Source: Amphritea sp. 1_MG-2023 (lineage in GTDB: Bacteria > Pseudomonadota > Gammaproteobacteria > Pseudomonadales > Balneatricaceae). Taken from it: a stretch of DNA of 64,000 nt. Where the stretch lies: contig NZ_JAUOQE010000013.1 in NCBI RefSeq assembly GCF_030547545.1, positions 1 through 64,000 on the forward strand, in the 5' to 3' direction. Of the stretch, positions 16,406-25,739 are shown one piece after another. Made by a program: the position numbers and the translations under genes. The notes below the pieces were generated by a model. The model made no database searches, was not told where the DNA came from, and worked only from the letters and a program-made list of their open reading frames with translations. The stretch's first letter is position 1, and each line of letters starts with the position of its first letter.

Positions 16406-18088
16406 TTATTTCTTCCAAGTATCTCGCAAGCCAATCGTCTTATTAAAGACTGGATGCTCGGGTGAATGTTCATACCGATCGGCGACGAAATAACCTTCAC
16501 GTTCAAACTGAAAGGTCGTTTCTGGCGCCGCATCGACTAAACCAGGCTCTACCCAACAGCCCTCAATAACACTGAAAGAATCTGGATTGATATTGTCGAG
16601 GAAATTACCTTCGCCTTTATCCGGTGATTCGACATTGAATAAACGATCATAGACTCGTACGGTGGCCTGCTTGCCTTCTGTGGCCGATACCCAATGCATC
16701 ACACCCCGAGGTTTCATCCCTTCCGGTGGATTTTCGCCAACCGTTCCCGGCACCAAAGACGCATGAATTTCGCAGATTTCGCCCGCCTCATCCTTAATCA
16801 CGTCGTCGGCTTTAATCACATAGGCACCGCGTAAGCGCATATAGTCATCCGGTACGAGCACTTTAAACTTCTTACGCGACAAGGTGTTATCTTCATTAAA
16901 GTCCGACCGATCGATATACAGCTCGCGCGTAAACGGTAACTGCCGCGTACCCATCTCTTTTTGCGGATGAACGGGTGCATTAAGTACTTCAACTTCACCT
17001 TCTGGAAAATTGGTAATCACCAATTTCAGGGGATTCATCACACACATCGCCCGTGGCGCGTTCTCGTTTAAGTCTTCGCGTACAAAAAACTCAAATTGAG
17101 CCATATCGACAACGCCATCGGTTTTAGACACCGCTAGACTATCGCAGAAATTACGTACCGCTTTAGCGCTGTAACCACGACGACGCATACCTTGAATCGT
17201 CGGCATACGTGGATCATCCCAGCCGGTGACATGATTTTCATCGACTAACTGCTTCAGCTTACGCTTACTGGTAACCGTATAGTTGATGTTAAGACGGCCA
17301 AACTCGTATTGACGCGGCGTACTCGGCACCGGCAAATGAGCCAAAAACCACTCATACAGCGGTAAATGATCGGCAAATTCAAGCGTACAGATCGAGTGAG
17401 TCACGCCCTCAATCGCATCTTCTTGGCCATGAGCAAAATCATAACTTGGGTAGATACACCATTTATTACCGGTTTGATGATGAGTCGCCTTGCGAATACG
17501 GTAGAGAATAGGATCGCGCAGATTCATATTCGGTGATGCCATATCAATTTTGGCACGGAGTACGCGAGTACCCTCATCAAATTCACCGACTTTCATGCGT
17601 TCCAGCAAATCAAGGTTCTCTTCCGCCGAACGGCTGCGGAAGGGGCTTGGCTTACCCGGCTTTGTCGCCCAGCCACGATACTCGCTCGCTTCTTCAGGAC
17701 TCAGATCACAAACATAAGCGTTGCCTTCGCGGATGAGATGTTGCGCCCACGCATAAAAGGTATCGAAATAATCAGAGGCGTAGCGAACATCACCGGCCCA
17801 GTTAAAGCCAAGCCAATGCACGTCATCTTTGATGGCATCAACGAACTCCTGATCTTCTTTAGAAGGGTTGGTGTCATCGAAACGCAAATTACACTCACCA
17901 TTGTACTTATCCGCGGTGCCAAAATTGACACAGATCGACTTAGCATGGCCAATATGCAGGTAGCCATTAGGCTCTGGCGGAAACCGAGTGACAACTTTTT
18001 GTAGTCCCTGTTGAAGATCCTTTTCAATAACCTGATGGATAAAGTTAGTCGGTTGTTTCACAGTGTTGTTAGCGTCGTTCGTGCTCAT
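16406..18088 (-). CDS. glnS: Glutaminyl-tRNA synthetase
   Basis: A 560-residue class I enzyme that charges tRNA-Gln with glutamine. The HIGH motif is HIGH at residues 45-48 within PPEPNGYLHIGHAK. The second signature is VTSKRKL near 277 (VMSKRKL in E. coli). The C-terminal anticodon-binding beta barrels are complete, including the typical LPFTRELYIDRSDF and MHWVS segments. Length matches the family. The gene is divergent from ppiB, the common arrangement in gammaproteobacteria, and ends at a bidirectional terminator. Confidence 0.97.
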   Translation of the reverse strand: MSTNDANNTVKQPTNFIHQVIEKDLQQGLQKVVTRFPPEPNGYLHIGHAKSICVNFGTADKYNGECNLRFDDTNPSKEDQEFVDAIKDDVHWLGFNWAGDVRYASDYFDTFYAWAQHLIREGNAYVCDLSPEEASEYRGWATKPGKPSPFRSRSAEENLDLLERMKVGEFDEGTRVLRAKIDMASPNMNLRDPILYRIRKATHHQTGNKWCIYPSYDFAHGQEDAIEGVTHSICTLEFADHLPLYEWFLAHLPVPSTPRQYEFGRLNINYTVTSKRKLKQLVDENHVTGWDDPRMPTIQGMRRRGYSAKAVRNFCDSLAVSKTDGVVDMAQFEFFVREDLNENAPRAMCVMNPLKLVITNFPEGEVEVLNAPVHPQKEMGTRQLPFTRELYIDRSDFNEDNTLSRKKFKVLVPDDYMRLRGAYVIKADDVIKDEAGEICEIHASLVPGTVGENPPEGMKPRGVMHWVSATEGKQATVRVYDRLFNVESPDKGEGNFLDNINPDSFSVIEGCWVEPGLVDAAPETTFQFEREGYFVADRYEHSPEHPVFNKTIGLRDTWKK

Positions 18089-18309
18089 AAAGGCGTCTTA
18101 ACTTCCGTCTGAAATCAAATAGAGGGATATTATAGACAGATGGCTGACAGACAACCATAAGTAAGCTGAAATTAATCAGTTAGTTATCAGCTTCAATCTT
18201 TAGTATAATCACGCCTCTCGATGAGTGACGGCATTTATCAGACGATAATTTATCAGATGAACTTACTAGATAGACGAAAATATCTGGATTTTACAAAGGG
18301 ATCGCAAGC

Positions 18310-18819
18310 ATGATCGTACTGCACACCAACTTCGGCGACATCAAAATTGAACTGGATTATGAGAAAGCGCCGAAGTCCGCAGAAAATTTCGAAAACTACG
18401 TTAAAGACGGCTTCTATGATGGCGTTATTTTTCACCGAGTAATCGATGGTTTCATGATTCAGGGCGGCGGCTTTGAACCCGGCATGGTGAGCAAAGAAAC
18501 CAACGCGAGTATTGAAAATGAAGCCGATAATGGTCTACAAAATAAGCGCGGTACGTTAGCGATGGCCCGCACCATGGACCCGCACAGTGCATCGGCTCAG
18601 TTCTTTATCAATGTCAGCGATAACACTTTCCTTGATCATACCGCGAAAACCACCGAAGGTTGGGGCTATGCCGTCTTCGCTAAAGTCGTCGAAGGTTTGG
18701 ATGTTGTCGATAAAATCAAAGCCGTTTCAACCACGTTTCGTGGCGGCCATCAAGATGTACCGGCTGAAGATGTTATCATCACTTCAGCTGAAATCCTGGA
18801 TACCGATAGCGCCGAATAA
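18310..18819 (+). CDS. ppiB: Cyclophilin-type peptidyl-prolyl cis-trans isomerase B
   Basis: A 169-residue cytoplasmic cyclophilin, which speeds prolyl bond isomerisation during protein folding. The catalytic region [13 protein letters not shown] (with the key Arg), the segment [17 protein letters not shown], and [12 protein letters not shown] are conserved. There is no signal peptide, as expected for PpiB rather than PpiA. AAGGGA precedes the ATG. The stop codon shares its last base with the lpxH start, so the two are co-transcribed and probably translationally coupled. Confidence 0.95.
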   Translation: MIVLHTNFGDIKIELDYEKAPKSAENFENYVKDGFYDGVIFHRVIDGFMIQGGGFEPGMVSKETNASIENEADNGLQNKRGTLAMARTMDPHSASAQFFINVSDNTFLDHTAKTTEGWGYAVFAKVVEGLDVVDKIKAVSTTFRGGHQDVPAEDVIITSAEILDTDSAE

Positions 18820-19535
18820 TGCGTATTCTGTTTATATCTGATTTACACCTTTACAGCGCTCGGCCTGATCTTACTCGGGCGCTGATTGGTTTTTTAGATA
18901 GTACCGCACAAACATGTGATCAACTGTATATTCTTGGCGATCTATTTGAAGCCTGGATTGGTGATGACTTTATTGCCGATGATCTACAGCCGGTTATCAC
19001 TGCATTAAGGCGTCTGTCCGATAGCGGCTGTGAGATATTCTTTCAGCATGGTAACCGCGATTTTCTGGTTGGCGAGCGATTCGCTCAACTCACCGGCGTG
19101 ACATTATTGGACGATGCTATCGTCATTCAGCTCGCCTCCGGACCCGCCTTATTGATGCATGGAGATCAACTTTGCACCGATGATCATGAATATCAAGCGC
19201 TTCGTCAGCAGCTAAGAGACCCTCAGTGGCAACAAGCTGTTTTAGAGCAATCGGTTGAAGAACGCTTGGCAATGGCGAAACAACTACGCATGGCTAGCGA
19301 ATCGCATACCGCGAATAAAAGCACGCAGATTATGGATGTTAATCCGCAGGCGGTTACTCAAGCGATGTCCGAGGCTCACTGTAAGCTCTTAATACACGGG
19401 CACACACATCGCCCTGCGGTACATCAACTCAAAGATGGTCAACAGCGAATTGTGTTAGGTGATTGGGATACCTCTGGTTGGTATTTAGACGCTTCAGAGC
19501 AAGGCGAAAAACTGATTGAATTCAGTATTAACTGA
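18819..19535 (+). CDS. lpxH: UDP-2,3-diacylglucosamine diphosphatase
   Basis: A 238-residue calcineurin-like phosphoesterase that cleaves UDP-2,3-diacylglucosamine to lipid X and UMP, the fourth step of lipid A synthesis, at the inner membrane. Metal ligands match E. coli LpxH: Asp8 and His10 (SDLHLY), Asp41 (LGDLFEAW), HGNRDFL, HGDQLCTDD and the late HGHTHRP pair. The start overlaps the ppiB stop by one base. A good terminator follows. Confidence 0.96.
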   Translation: MRILFISDLHLYSARPDLTRALIGFLDSTAQTCDQLYILGDLFEAWIGDDFIADDLQPVITALRRLSDSGCEIFFQHGNRDFLVGERFAQLTGVTLLDDAIVIQLASGPALLMHGDQLCTDDHEYQALRQQLRDPQWQQAVLEQSVEERLAMAKQLRMASESHTANKSTQIMDVNPQAVTQAMSEAHCKLLIHGHTHRPAVHQLKDGQQRIVLGDWDTSGWYLDASEQGEKLIEFSIN

Positions 19536-19558
19536 TCAGGACTATTCATTCACCACTT

Positions 19559-19590
19559 AAAGGCAGCTTTTGATACTTCAGCTGCTTTTT
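19559..19590 (+). terminator. Terminator after lpxH
   Basis: AAAGGCAGCT pairs with AGCTGCTTTT (nine of ten positions, the tenth G-T) around an 11-base loop and ends in five T residues. Confidence 0.82.
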
Positions 19591-19765
19591 ACTTTCTGCT
19601 GATCAACAACAATCGCTGATCCATTTTACTATCACTTAAGGCATTTTATGCTGATGTAGAGACGACTAGATATATCTTAATAGCGCGATCAGCTAATCAA
19701 CTGCATACCGCCTAAAACACAATAATATTAATTTAATAAACAACGGAATAACAGAAACTTACATC

Positions 19766-21367
19766 ATGGACTTTATCTGGATTCTAGTCGCTTACCTTTG
19801 TGGTTTGTCACTTAAAATGATTGGTATGCCGCCACTCATCGGTTTTTTGCTGGCAGGCTTTTTACTACACTTCTTCGGCGTAGAGCCCAGCGATAGCCTA
19901 GATAGCTTGGCAGATATTGGCATCACATTGATGCTCTTCACTATCGGTTTGAAATTACACCTAGGCGACCTGTTGCGCAGCGAGGTTTGGGTGAGCACGC
20001 TCAGTCATATCACGCTGTGGATCATCGTGTTTGGTTCGTTTGCCCTATTGATGGCCAGCTTCGCCATGCCCTACTACAGTGATATCGATCTAAGCACCGC
20101 CGCCCTCATCGGCTTTGCGCTCAGTTTTAGTAGCACCGTCTGCATCGTTAAATTACTCGAAGAAAATGGCGAAATGAAAACGCGTCATGGTCAGTTAGCC
20201 ATCGGTGTACTGGTGATGCAAGATATCGTCGCCGTCCTTTTCCTAGTGGTTGCCACAGGCAAGCTGCCTTCTGTTTGGGCACCGATACTATTGGCATTAG
20301 TGTTTGCTAGGCCGTTACTCTTCAAGCTACTCGATAAAGCGGGGCACGGCGAAATGCTACCCCTTACGGGCTTCTTTTTTGCCCTCGGTGGCTATGAATT
20401 GTTTAATCTCTTGGGTGTTAAAGGTGACTTAGGCGCATTAGTATTGGGATTATTATTAAGCCAACATGCCAAGGCTTCAGAGCTCACAAAATCGCTTCTT
20501 AGCTTTAAAGATCTTTTTCTGATTGGTTTTTTCCTCTCAATTGGCTTTACCGCCCTACCCACGTGGTCGATGTTAGCCAGCGCCGGTGTGATCGCGCTAT
20601 TAATTAGTATCAAGTTTATCCTCTTCTTTGCGCTCTTTACGCGTCTTAAGTTACGTAGTCGCACCGCCTACTTGGCTTCCCTTGCCCTCAGTAACTTCAG
20701 CGAATTTGGTCTGATTGTCGCAGCTCTCAGTGTCGATGCTGGATGGCTCTCTCGAGAATGGCTAGTCATCCTAGCCTTAGCGGTATCGCTATCCTTTATT
20801 CTAACCAGCATCCTCTATCCCGCAGCTCATCGCGTCTACATGCGCTATAAAGATCATCTAAAACGCTATGAAAGCCCGCAGCGACTCGGCGCCGATATCA
20901 TTCAACAACCCCCGAATGCTGAAGTACTGGTCATCGGTATGGGACGCGTCGGTAAAAGCGCATTTAAGGCGCTTCAAAGCGTGTTGGATGATCGAGTGGC
21001 GGGCATCGATTCCGACCGTTTCCGCGCTTCTCAGCTACAAGCAAAGGGACTGAATGTTTGTTTTGGGGATGGCGAGGATGCCGATTTTTGGGAGACTTTC
21101 GATTGTTCTGATATTAAATTGGTACTGCTAGCCCTGCCTCTTATTGAGGATAGCCGTAATGTATCGGCACAATTAATCAATGTCGGTTACACCGGTCAGA
21201 TTGCCGCGATTGCTCGCTACGAAGATGATCGCAAAGCGCTCATTGCGGCCGGTATCGATAAGGTATTTAACTTCTATAAAGAGGCCGGTAGTGGCTTTGC
21301 TGAGGATAGCCTACATTTGATCTCAAAAGGCCACCACGACACAAAGCCTGCCCGCAGCATAGATTAA
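19766..21367 (+). CDS. Kef/YbaL-type cation:proton antiporter with RCK domain
   Basis: A 533-residue inner-membrane protein. Residues about 1-365 form a CPA2-type antiporter domain with some 11-12 helices, including IGITLMLFTIGLKL and ALSFSSTVCIVKLLEE. Residues about 385-520 form a TrkA-N/RCK domain with the dinucleotide-binding motif VLVIGMGRVGKSA followed by the acidic AGIDSD. The family moves K+ (or Na+) out in exchange for protons and is gated by nucleotides or glutathione adducts; which ligand applies here is unknown. The gene has no partner of the KefG/KefF type nearby. Its end overlaps the convergent VOC gene by four bases. Confidence 0.9.
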   Translation: MDFIWILVAYLCGLSLKMIGMPPLIGFLLAGFLLHFFGVEPSDSLDSLADIGITLMLFTIGLKLHLGDLLRSEVWVSTLSHITLWIIVFGSFALLMASFAMPYYSDIDLSTAALIGFALSFSSTVCIVKLLEENGEMKTRHGQLAIGVLVMQDIVAVLFLVVATGKLPSVWAPILLALVFARPLLFKLLDKAGHGEMLPLTGFFFALGGYELFNLLGVKGDLGALVLGLLLSQHAKASELTKSLLSFKDLFLIGFFLSIGFTALPTWSMLASAGVIALLISIKFILFFALFTRLKLRSRTAYLASLALSNFSEFGLIVAALSVDAGWLSREWLVILALAVSLSFILTSILYPAAHRVYMRYKDHLKRYESPQRLGADIIQQPPNAEVLVIGMGRVGKSAFKALQSVLDDRVAGIDSDRFRASQLQAKGLNVCFGDGEDADFWETFDCSDIKLVLLALPLIEDSRNVSAQLINVGYTGQIAAIARYEDDRKALIAAGIDKVFNFYKEAGSGFAEDSLHLISKGHHDTKPARSID

Positions 21368-21729
21368 ACCACCGGCTGATCCGACCATACCGCCAATTCA
21401 TTACCGCCGGGTTCATAAAAATGAAACCGGCGGCCACCCGGAAAATCGAATATAGCTTTGCAGATCACGCCCCCATGGCGGGTTATCTTTGCAGCGGTTG
21501 ATTCAAGATCGTGACTATAAAATATCAGTAGCGCACCGCCCGTTATTGGCGCGGCGCCCTCTTCTCTTTGAAACAAACCGCCTTCAAGTCCTTGATCATC
21601 AAACGCACTATAATCAGGGCCATAATCGCTAAACTGCCAATCGAATACGGCGGAAAAAAAACGCTTACTTAGGGTTAACGCATTGGAACCTAATTCAACA
21701 TAGGTGAGCTTTTCATGCTGATACTGCAT
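21364..21729 (-). CDS. VOC (glyoxalase/bleomycin resistance) family protein
   Basis: A 121-residue protein with two beta-alpha-beta-beta-beta units of the vicinal oxygen chelate fold: KLTYVELGSNALTLSKRFFSAVFDW at the start (shown in part by LTYVELGS and SAVFDWQF) and GRRFHFYEPGGNELAVW at the end, with the metal-ligand Glu in EPGGNELAVW. Members include glyoxalases, dioxygenases and drug-binding proteins; the substrate is unknown. The stop overlaps the Kef-type gene by four bases, tail to tail. Confidence 0.85.
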   Translation of the reverse strand: MQYQHEKLTYVELGSNALTLSKRFFSAVFDWQFSDYGPDYSAFDDQGLEGGLFQREEGAAPITGGALLIFYSHDLESTAAKITRHGGVICKAIFDFPGGRRFHFYEPGGNELAVWSDQPVV

Positions 21730-21799
21730 ACATTGGCCTACTTTTACACTGAATAGCTAGTCGATCGTATAAGTATAGTGGCCATGCTGAGTTTCACAC

Positions 21800-22705
21800 T
21801 CACCGAGACGGAAAGCGAGACCGACAGGCATAATAGAGTGGTTGTAGCCAGCGCCAGCGACTCACCAGCATTGCCATGAAAATCAGACCGCAGCCGGCGA
21901 GCTGCAAGCCGGTCATCACTTCAGCGTAAATAATGGCTGCCAATAGCGCCGCCCAGACCGGCTCCAATGTCATGATTAAGGCGACATGGCTGGCAGGTGC
22001 TAGGCTTTGAGCATAGGTCTGTATGGCAAAACGTAGACTCGTAGCAATGACCGCGCTAGCCACTACCCACCCGATCGCTGAGTCACTCACCGACTCAGGC
22101 CACGACTCGAAAACCGCAGACACGATAATGCCGCCGCTACCCACCACCAACAGCTGTACAGCCGTGAGCACGATGGCAGGCACCATTAGTGCCATCTTAG
22201 ACACCAACACAAAGTGAACCGAAAACAACAGCGCAGCACAGAGAAACCAAAACTGCCCTGCCGCCAGCGATAAGCCTCCTTCGAGTGATAACAAACCTAA
22301 GCCGGCAATCGCCACGGGGAGTGACAACCAAGTACTCCGTTGTGCTCGTTCTCGATAGGTTAACCAAGCCATCAGCGGCACCAATATCACCCCCATACTG
22401 GTAATAAATGCGCCTTCACCGAGATGATGCCCATGGTACAATCCCATAATCCAGCATAACAGAGCACTGCTCATTAATAACCCAAGCCCAAACACAGGTT
22501 TCAAGGCGCGCGCGTTGAGTAAGTCGAGACAGCCTTTATAGGCAGGGATTAACAAAATAGCACCCGCTAACAGAAAGCGCACACCAATAAACAGTAACGG
22601 CGGCATCTCTTGCAACGCCTCTTTCGAAAAAATCCATCCCGCAGCGGCAATCAGCGTTACTAACAACAAGAGAAAATCAGCCCGGGCTGCAGACGACAGC
22701 GGCAT
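21800..22705 (-). CDS. EamA/DMT-superfamily transporter
   Basis: A 301-residue membrane protein with about ten helices in two EamA repeats (FLLLLVTLIAAAGWIFSKEAL at the start, PVWAALLAAIIYAEVM near the end). The E of the final IYAE matches the conserved acidic residue of the family. It probably exports a small metabolite. TGAGG lies before the ATG. It is not closely alike to the EamA protein encoded at 8621-9535. A 160-base gap precedes it, so it may have its own promoter. Confidence 0.88.
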   Translation of the reverse strand: MPLSSAARADFLLLLVTLIAAAGWIFSKEALQEMPPLLFIGVRFLLAGAILLIPAYKGCLDLLNARALKPVFGLGLLMSSALLCWIMGLYHGHHLGEGAFITSMGVILVPLMAWLTYRERAQRSTWLSLPVAIAGLGLLSLEGGLSLAAGQFWFLCAALLFSVHFVLVSKMALMVPAIVLTAVQLLVVGSGGIIVSAVFESWPESVSDSAIGWVVASAVIATSLRFAIQTYAQSLAPASHVALIMTLEPVWAALLAAIIYAEVMTGLQLAGCGLIFMAMLVSRWRWLQPLYYACRSRFPSR

Positions 22706-22867
22706 ATAAACCTCAGTATTTAACGAAATAGATGGATAGGATGACCGTCAGTCAATGTGGCTAAACCGTTGCTTAAGACAAGCGTTAAACGACTGAGCGC
22801 TGTTGGCTAGTGATTTTTATTGTTAGCCGGGCATGTCATACGAATGGAAAATGCGAACATGGCTCAA

Positions 22868-23767
22868 TTAACACCACTTTTTTTCCATCTTAATCAGGCT
22901 CTCTTGAGCCATTAGGCGGCCTAATTCTATCATCTCTTTCGCTCGATGAAACTCATAAAAACGGCAAGCATTTTTAGGAATACCAATTAATTGATCAGGA
23001 GGATAACCCGCCACTTTATATTTACCGAGCGAGGCCTGCATCACTTCAACCGAATTAAACAACACGTCAAAACGGCTAATCGCCTTAGGTGACACGGTTT
23101 TAACTTGGCCACGATGATTGAGCGCCTGTTTCTGAGCATCCGGCGTATATTCCCACTCGTCACTAAAGCCCGAGCGCTCTAAGTAATGGGTTATGGGCAA
23201 CGTCGTTTGATTGCGCTGCACATCGGCATTAAGATCGACAGCGACAATAAGATCAGCATGCGCCGCCACGGTAGGAATGATGGGAATAGGATTGAGAACG
23301 CCACCATCGACTAGCAGCCGCCCCTCTTCAATTACCGGCGTAAAAAAGCCCGGTACAGCAATTGAGGCACGAATAGCATCGAGCATTGAGCCTTTTTGAA
23401 ACCATACCTCTTTCTGATGTGTCAGATCGGTCGCCACCGCCGTATAGGTGATGGGGAGTTCTTCAATTAACGGGTTGCCGACAATCTCACGCAGCTTTAG
23501 CAGCAGCCGATCACCACGAATAGTGCCTTCGCCACGTAACGTCAGATCCATCAACTTAAACACATCGATACGCTTGAGGCTGATGACCCAGTCACGATAT
23601 TCCTCAAGACGCCCTGCCGCATAAATACCGCCAATCAACGCACCCATCGAGCTGCCCGCAATACAGACAATCTCATAGCCCCGTCGGTTCAATTCTTCAA
23701 TCACCCCGATGTGACTATAACCTCTGGCTCCGCCGCTGCCTAATACCAGTGACACCGTGGTCTTCAA
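22868..23767 (-). CDS. rssA: Patatin-like phospholipase, RssA type
   Basis: A 299-residue serine lipase/esterase. The oxyanion glycine loop GSGGARGYSHIGV (about residues 10-22), the nucleophile motif GSSMG (about 38-42) and the catalytic aspartate in LVDGGVLNPIP are intact, as in bacterial patatins related to E. coli RssA. It probably hydrolyses phospholipid or acyl esters. The start codon is TTG; it has AAGGAA seven bases upstream and no in-frame ATG before the glycine loop, so the rare start is well supported. It follows DUF4892 on the same strand after 80 bases. Confidence 0.9.
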   Translation of the reverse strand: MKTTVSLVLGSGGARGYSHIGVIEELNRRGYEIVCIAGSSMGALIGGIYAAGRLEEYRDWVISLKRIDVFKLMDLTLRGEGTIRGDRLLLKLREIVGNPLIEELPITYTAVATDLTHQKEVWFQKGSMLDAIRASIAVPGFFTPVIEEGRLLVDGGVLNPIPIIPTVAAHADLIVAVDLNADVQRNQTTLPITHYLERSGFSDEWEYTPDAQKQALNHRGQVKTVSPKAISRFDVLFNSVEVMQASLGKYKVAGYPPDQLIGIPKNACRFYEFHRAKEMIELGRLMAQESLIKMEKKWC

Positions 23768-23847
23768 AAGCGAGTTCCTTTGTTATCTTTAGTTCCACCC
23801 TACAAGCCCGCAACGCTTGAGCAAAGCTTGTAACATAAGCGTTATCC

Positions 23848-24687
23848 TCAGCGCACTTGCACCCACAGCCCTACAAGCGACGCTCGCTCAAGCGGTAGCG
23901 CAGGCCCAACGCCTACGCTCGCGATACGCTCGGCAGCAATCCCCTTGGCGATCAATAACGCGCTAAAGGCATCTGCGGCTTGCTGACTCTGACGTACTAA
24001 ATCATCAAACTCGCCAACGCGCTTATCATAGCCGCCGATTAACACCTTCTGCTGCGCATTATTGCGCATGTAATCCAATAACGGCTCGATATCATCGGCA
24101 TGATTTAGCCAGCTAACACCGCGCTGCTGTAAATCGCTGACCAAACTATCGCCTGACTGCTGCGGCGACTGAATCAGATCGAGCTGAACATAGCTGCGAC
24201 GGTTACCCCGCTGAACGGTATAAAAGGCGAGCTGTTGCTGGCCGAGATTGGCAGAGATAAAGAACTGCGACCGATCAATACCGTACAACTCAGCAATGTC
24301 GAAATAGTTATTCGCCCATTGATTACTACTACCACACTGACGACTACTGCATTGAAATAAGATCGTTGCCTGAAGTGATTCTAATAACTCATGATAATAA
24401 TTAAATACCTGCGCTGGCGTATGTGTATCGGGTACGCGATAGGTAATGCGCAGTAGATTGCCGCTAATCCGCTGACTTTTCTCGGGTGCGATAACGCCGC
24501 CAATCTTGCGCATTGGGCCCGTGGCAAGCTCATACTCTGGAATCTGCTGTTCGTTAAAGTTAACGATCCAACTTAATGGAAACCTCGGCAACTGTTGCGG
24601 ATCACGACTCCCCGTAACATCGCTCTGTGCCTGTACCGTAAAACTTAACAGCAGTAACCCTAGCTGTAACAGTGTTAGTATCCTCAT
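23848..24687 (-). CDS. DUF4892 protein with OmpA-like C terminus
   Basis: A 279-residue exported protein: a signal peptide (hydrophobic residues 4-17, cleavage near AQA-QS), a DUF4892 domain in the first two thirds, and a C-terminal region resembling an OmpA peptidoglycan-binding fold (VLIGGYDKRVGEFDDLVRQS, then SALLIAKGIAAERIASVGVG). Such proteins lie in the periplasm or outer membrane and may hold it to peptidoglycan. AAGGAAT precedes the ATG. The gene lies between a hydrolase gene and the patatin gene on the same strand and may be co-transcribed with both. The molecular role is not known. Confidence 0.8.
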   Translation of the reverse strand: MRILTLLQLGLLLLSFTVQAQSDVTGSRDPQQLPRFPLSWIVNFNEQQIPEYELATGPMRKIGGVIAPEKSQRISGNLLRITYRVPDTHTPAQVFNYYHELLESLQATILFQCSSRQCGSSNQWANNYFDIAELYGIDRSQFFISANLGQQQLAFYTVQRGNRRSYVQLDLIQSPQQSGDSLVSDLQQRGVSWLNHADDIEPLLDYMRNNAQQKVLIGGYDKRVGEFDDLVRQSQQAADAFSALLIAKGIAAERIASVGVGPALPLERASLVGLWVQVR

Positions 24688-24728
24688 TAATATTCCTTAT
24701 GCTCGTCAAGTTATGCGCTGCAAAAATG

Positions 24729-25583
24729 TTAAGCCTGATAGAACTCATTGATTAGTGTAGCAACTGGCGCAACGGCCTGCTCTTCAAGATGAAGATGATG
24801 TCCGCCTTTTAAGCGCTGCGTTTGACAATGCTGTAACAGTGCTATGCGCCGCTCACTTTGAGGAATACCACTGTCTGCCAAGATAAGCAGTGTCTCGGCG
24901 CTCATTCGCATTAGAAAGCTTTCTACCTGAGCTTCACTCATGCGCAAAATGGAGGGCAATATAAGGTTAGGGTCGCTACGCCAGTAATAACCATCTTCTC
25001 TTCTCTCTAGCCCCCGCTCGACAAGCCATTTAGCCGCCTGATGATCAACCGGCCAGCGACCATTCATGCGCGCCCTAACTGCACCATCCACTTGTTGATA
25101 GGGTTTCTGCTCTCTTTTCTGCAGTCGAAGCCGCTTTTTAATGGCTGTTTCCAGTTGCTCGGCAGACTGCTCTGATGGCGTCACCAACGGACCAATGCCT
25201 TCGATGAGTACGACTTTATCGACTCGCTCGGGAAAGCCACCAGCCACTAATGTTGCAATGCTAGCCCCCATCGAATGACCCAGCAGTGAAAATCTTTGCA
25301 ACCCCAGTTGATCGGCTACCCCGAGTACATCAACCACATTATCCCAGATATAATAAGGCATGGACGGAGGACGGTGATCGGAATACCCATGCCCCATCAA
25401 ATCAAGCGCAATCAACCTCAGCCCCGTTAAGCGAGGCGCCAAACGATTAAACGTAGCCGCATTGTCCAGCCAACCATGCAAAGCCAACACCGGCATACCA
25501 TTCGCATCACCCCAGCTTTTGGCTGCAATCTGATGGCCATTGACATTAAACGTTAACTCATCTGCTATCGCTGTATACTTCAT
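24729..25583 (-). CDS. Alpha/beta-fold hydrolase
   Basis: A 284-residue alpha/beta hydrolase. The opening LALHGWLDNAATF gives the oxyanion region, DLMGHGYSDHRP is the typical strand 4 turn, and GHSMGAS carries the nucleophile serine. A late Asp in LILADSGIP and the His of GGHHLHLEE complete a likely triad. The substrate is unknown; esters or acyl thioesters are possible. I chose the ATG with AGGG upstream rather than one 24 bases earlier. A divergent PglL-like gene starts 156 bases away. Confidence 0.85.
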   Translation of the reverse strand: MKYTAIADELTFNVNGHQIAAKSWGDANGMPVLALHGWLDNAATFNRLAPRLTGLRLIALDLMGHGYSDHRPPSMPYYIWDNVVDVLGVADQLGLQRFSLLGHSMGASIATLVAGGFPERVDKVVLIEGIGPLVTPSEQSAEQLETAIKKRLRLQKREQKPYQQVDGAVRARMNGRWPVDHQAAKWLVERGLERREDGYYWRSDPNLILPSILRMSEAQVESFLMRMSAETLLILADSGIPQSERRIALLQHCQTQRLKGGHHLHLEEQAVAPVATLINEFYQA

Positions 25584-25739
25584 TGATCTATTAACCCTGT
25601 TAATCATCCGCGTTGATGCTTAGCTAACGTGCATAAGCATACAAAAATGGGGTAGTATCTTCACTGTTTTTTCTTTTAAAACAGATAGTTTAAACACGAA
25701 TTCACCCTATTCTGTCAACATTTTACGCCGAGGCTTTTG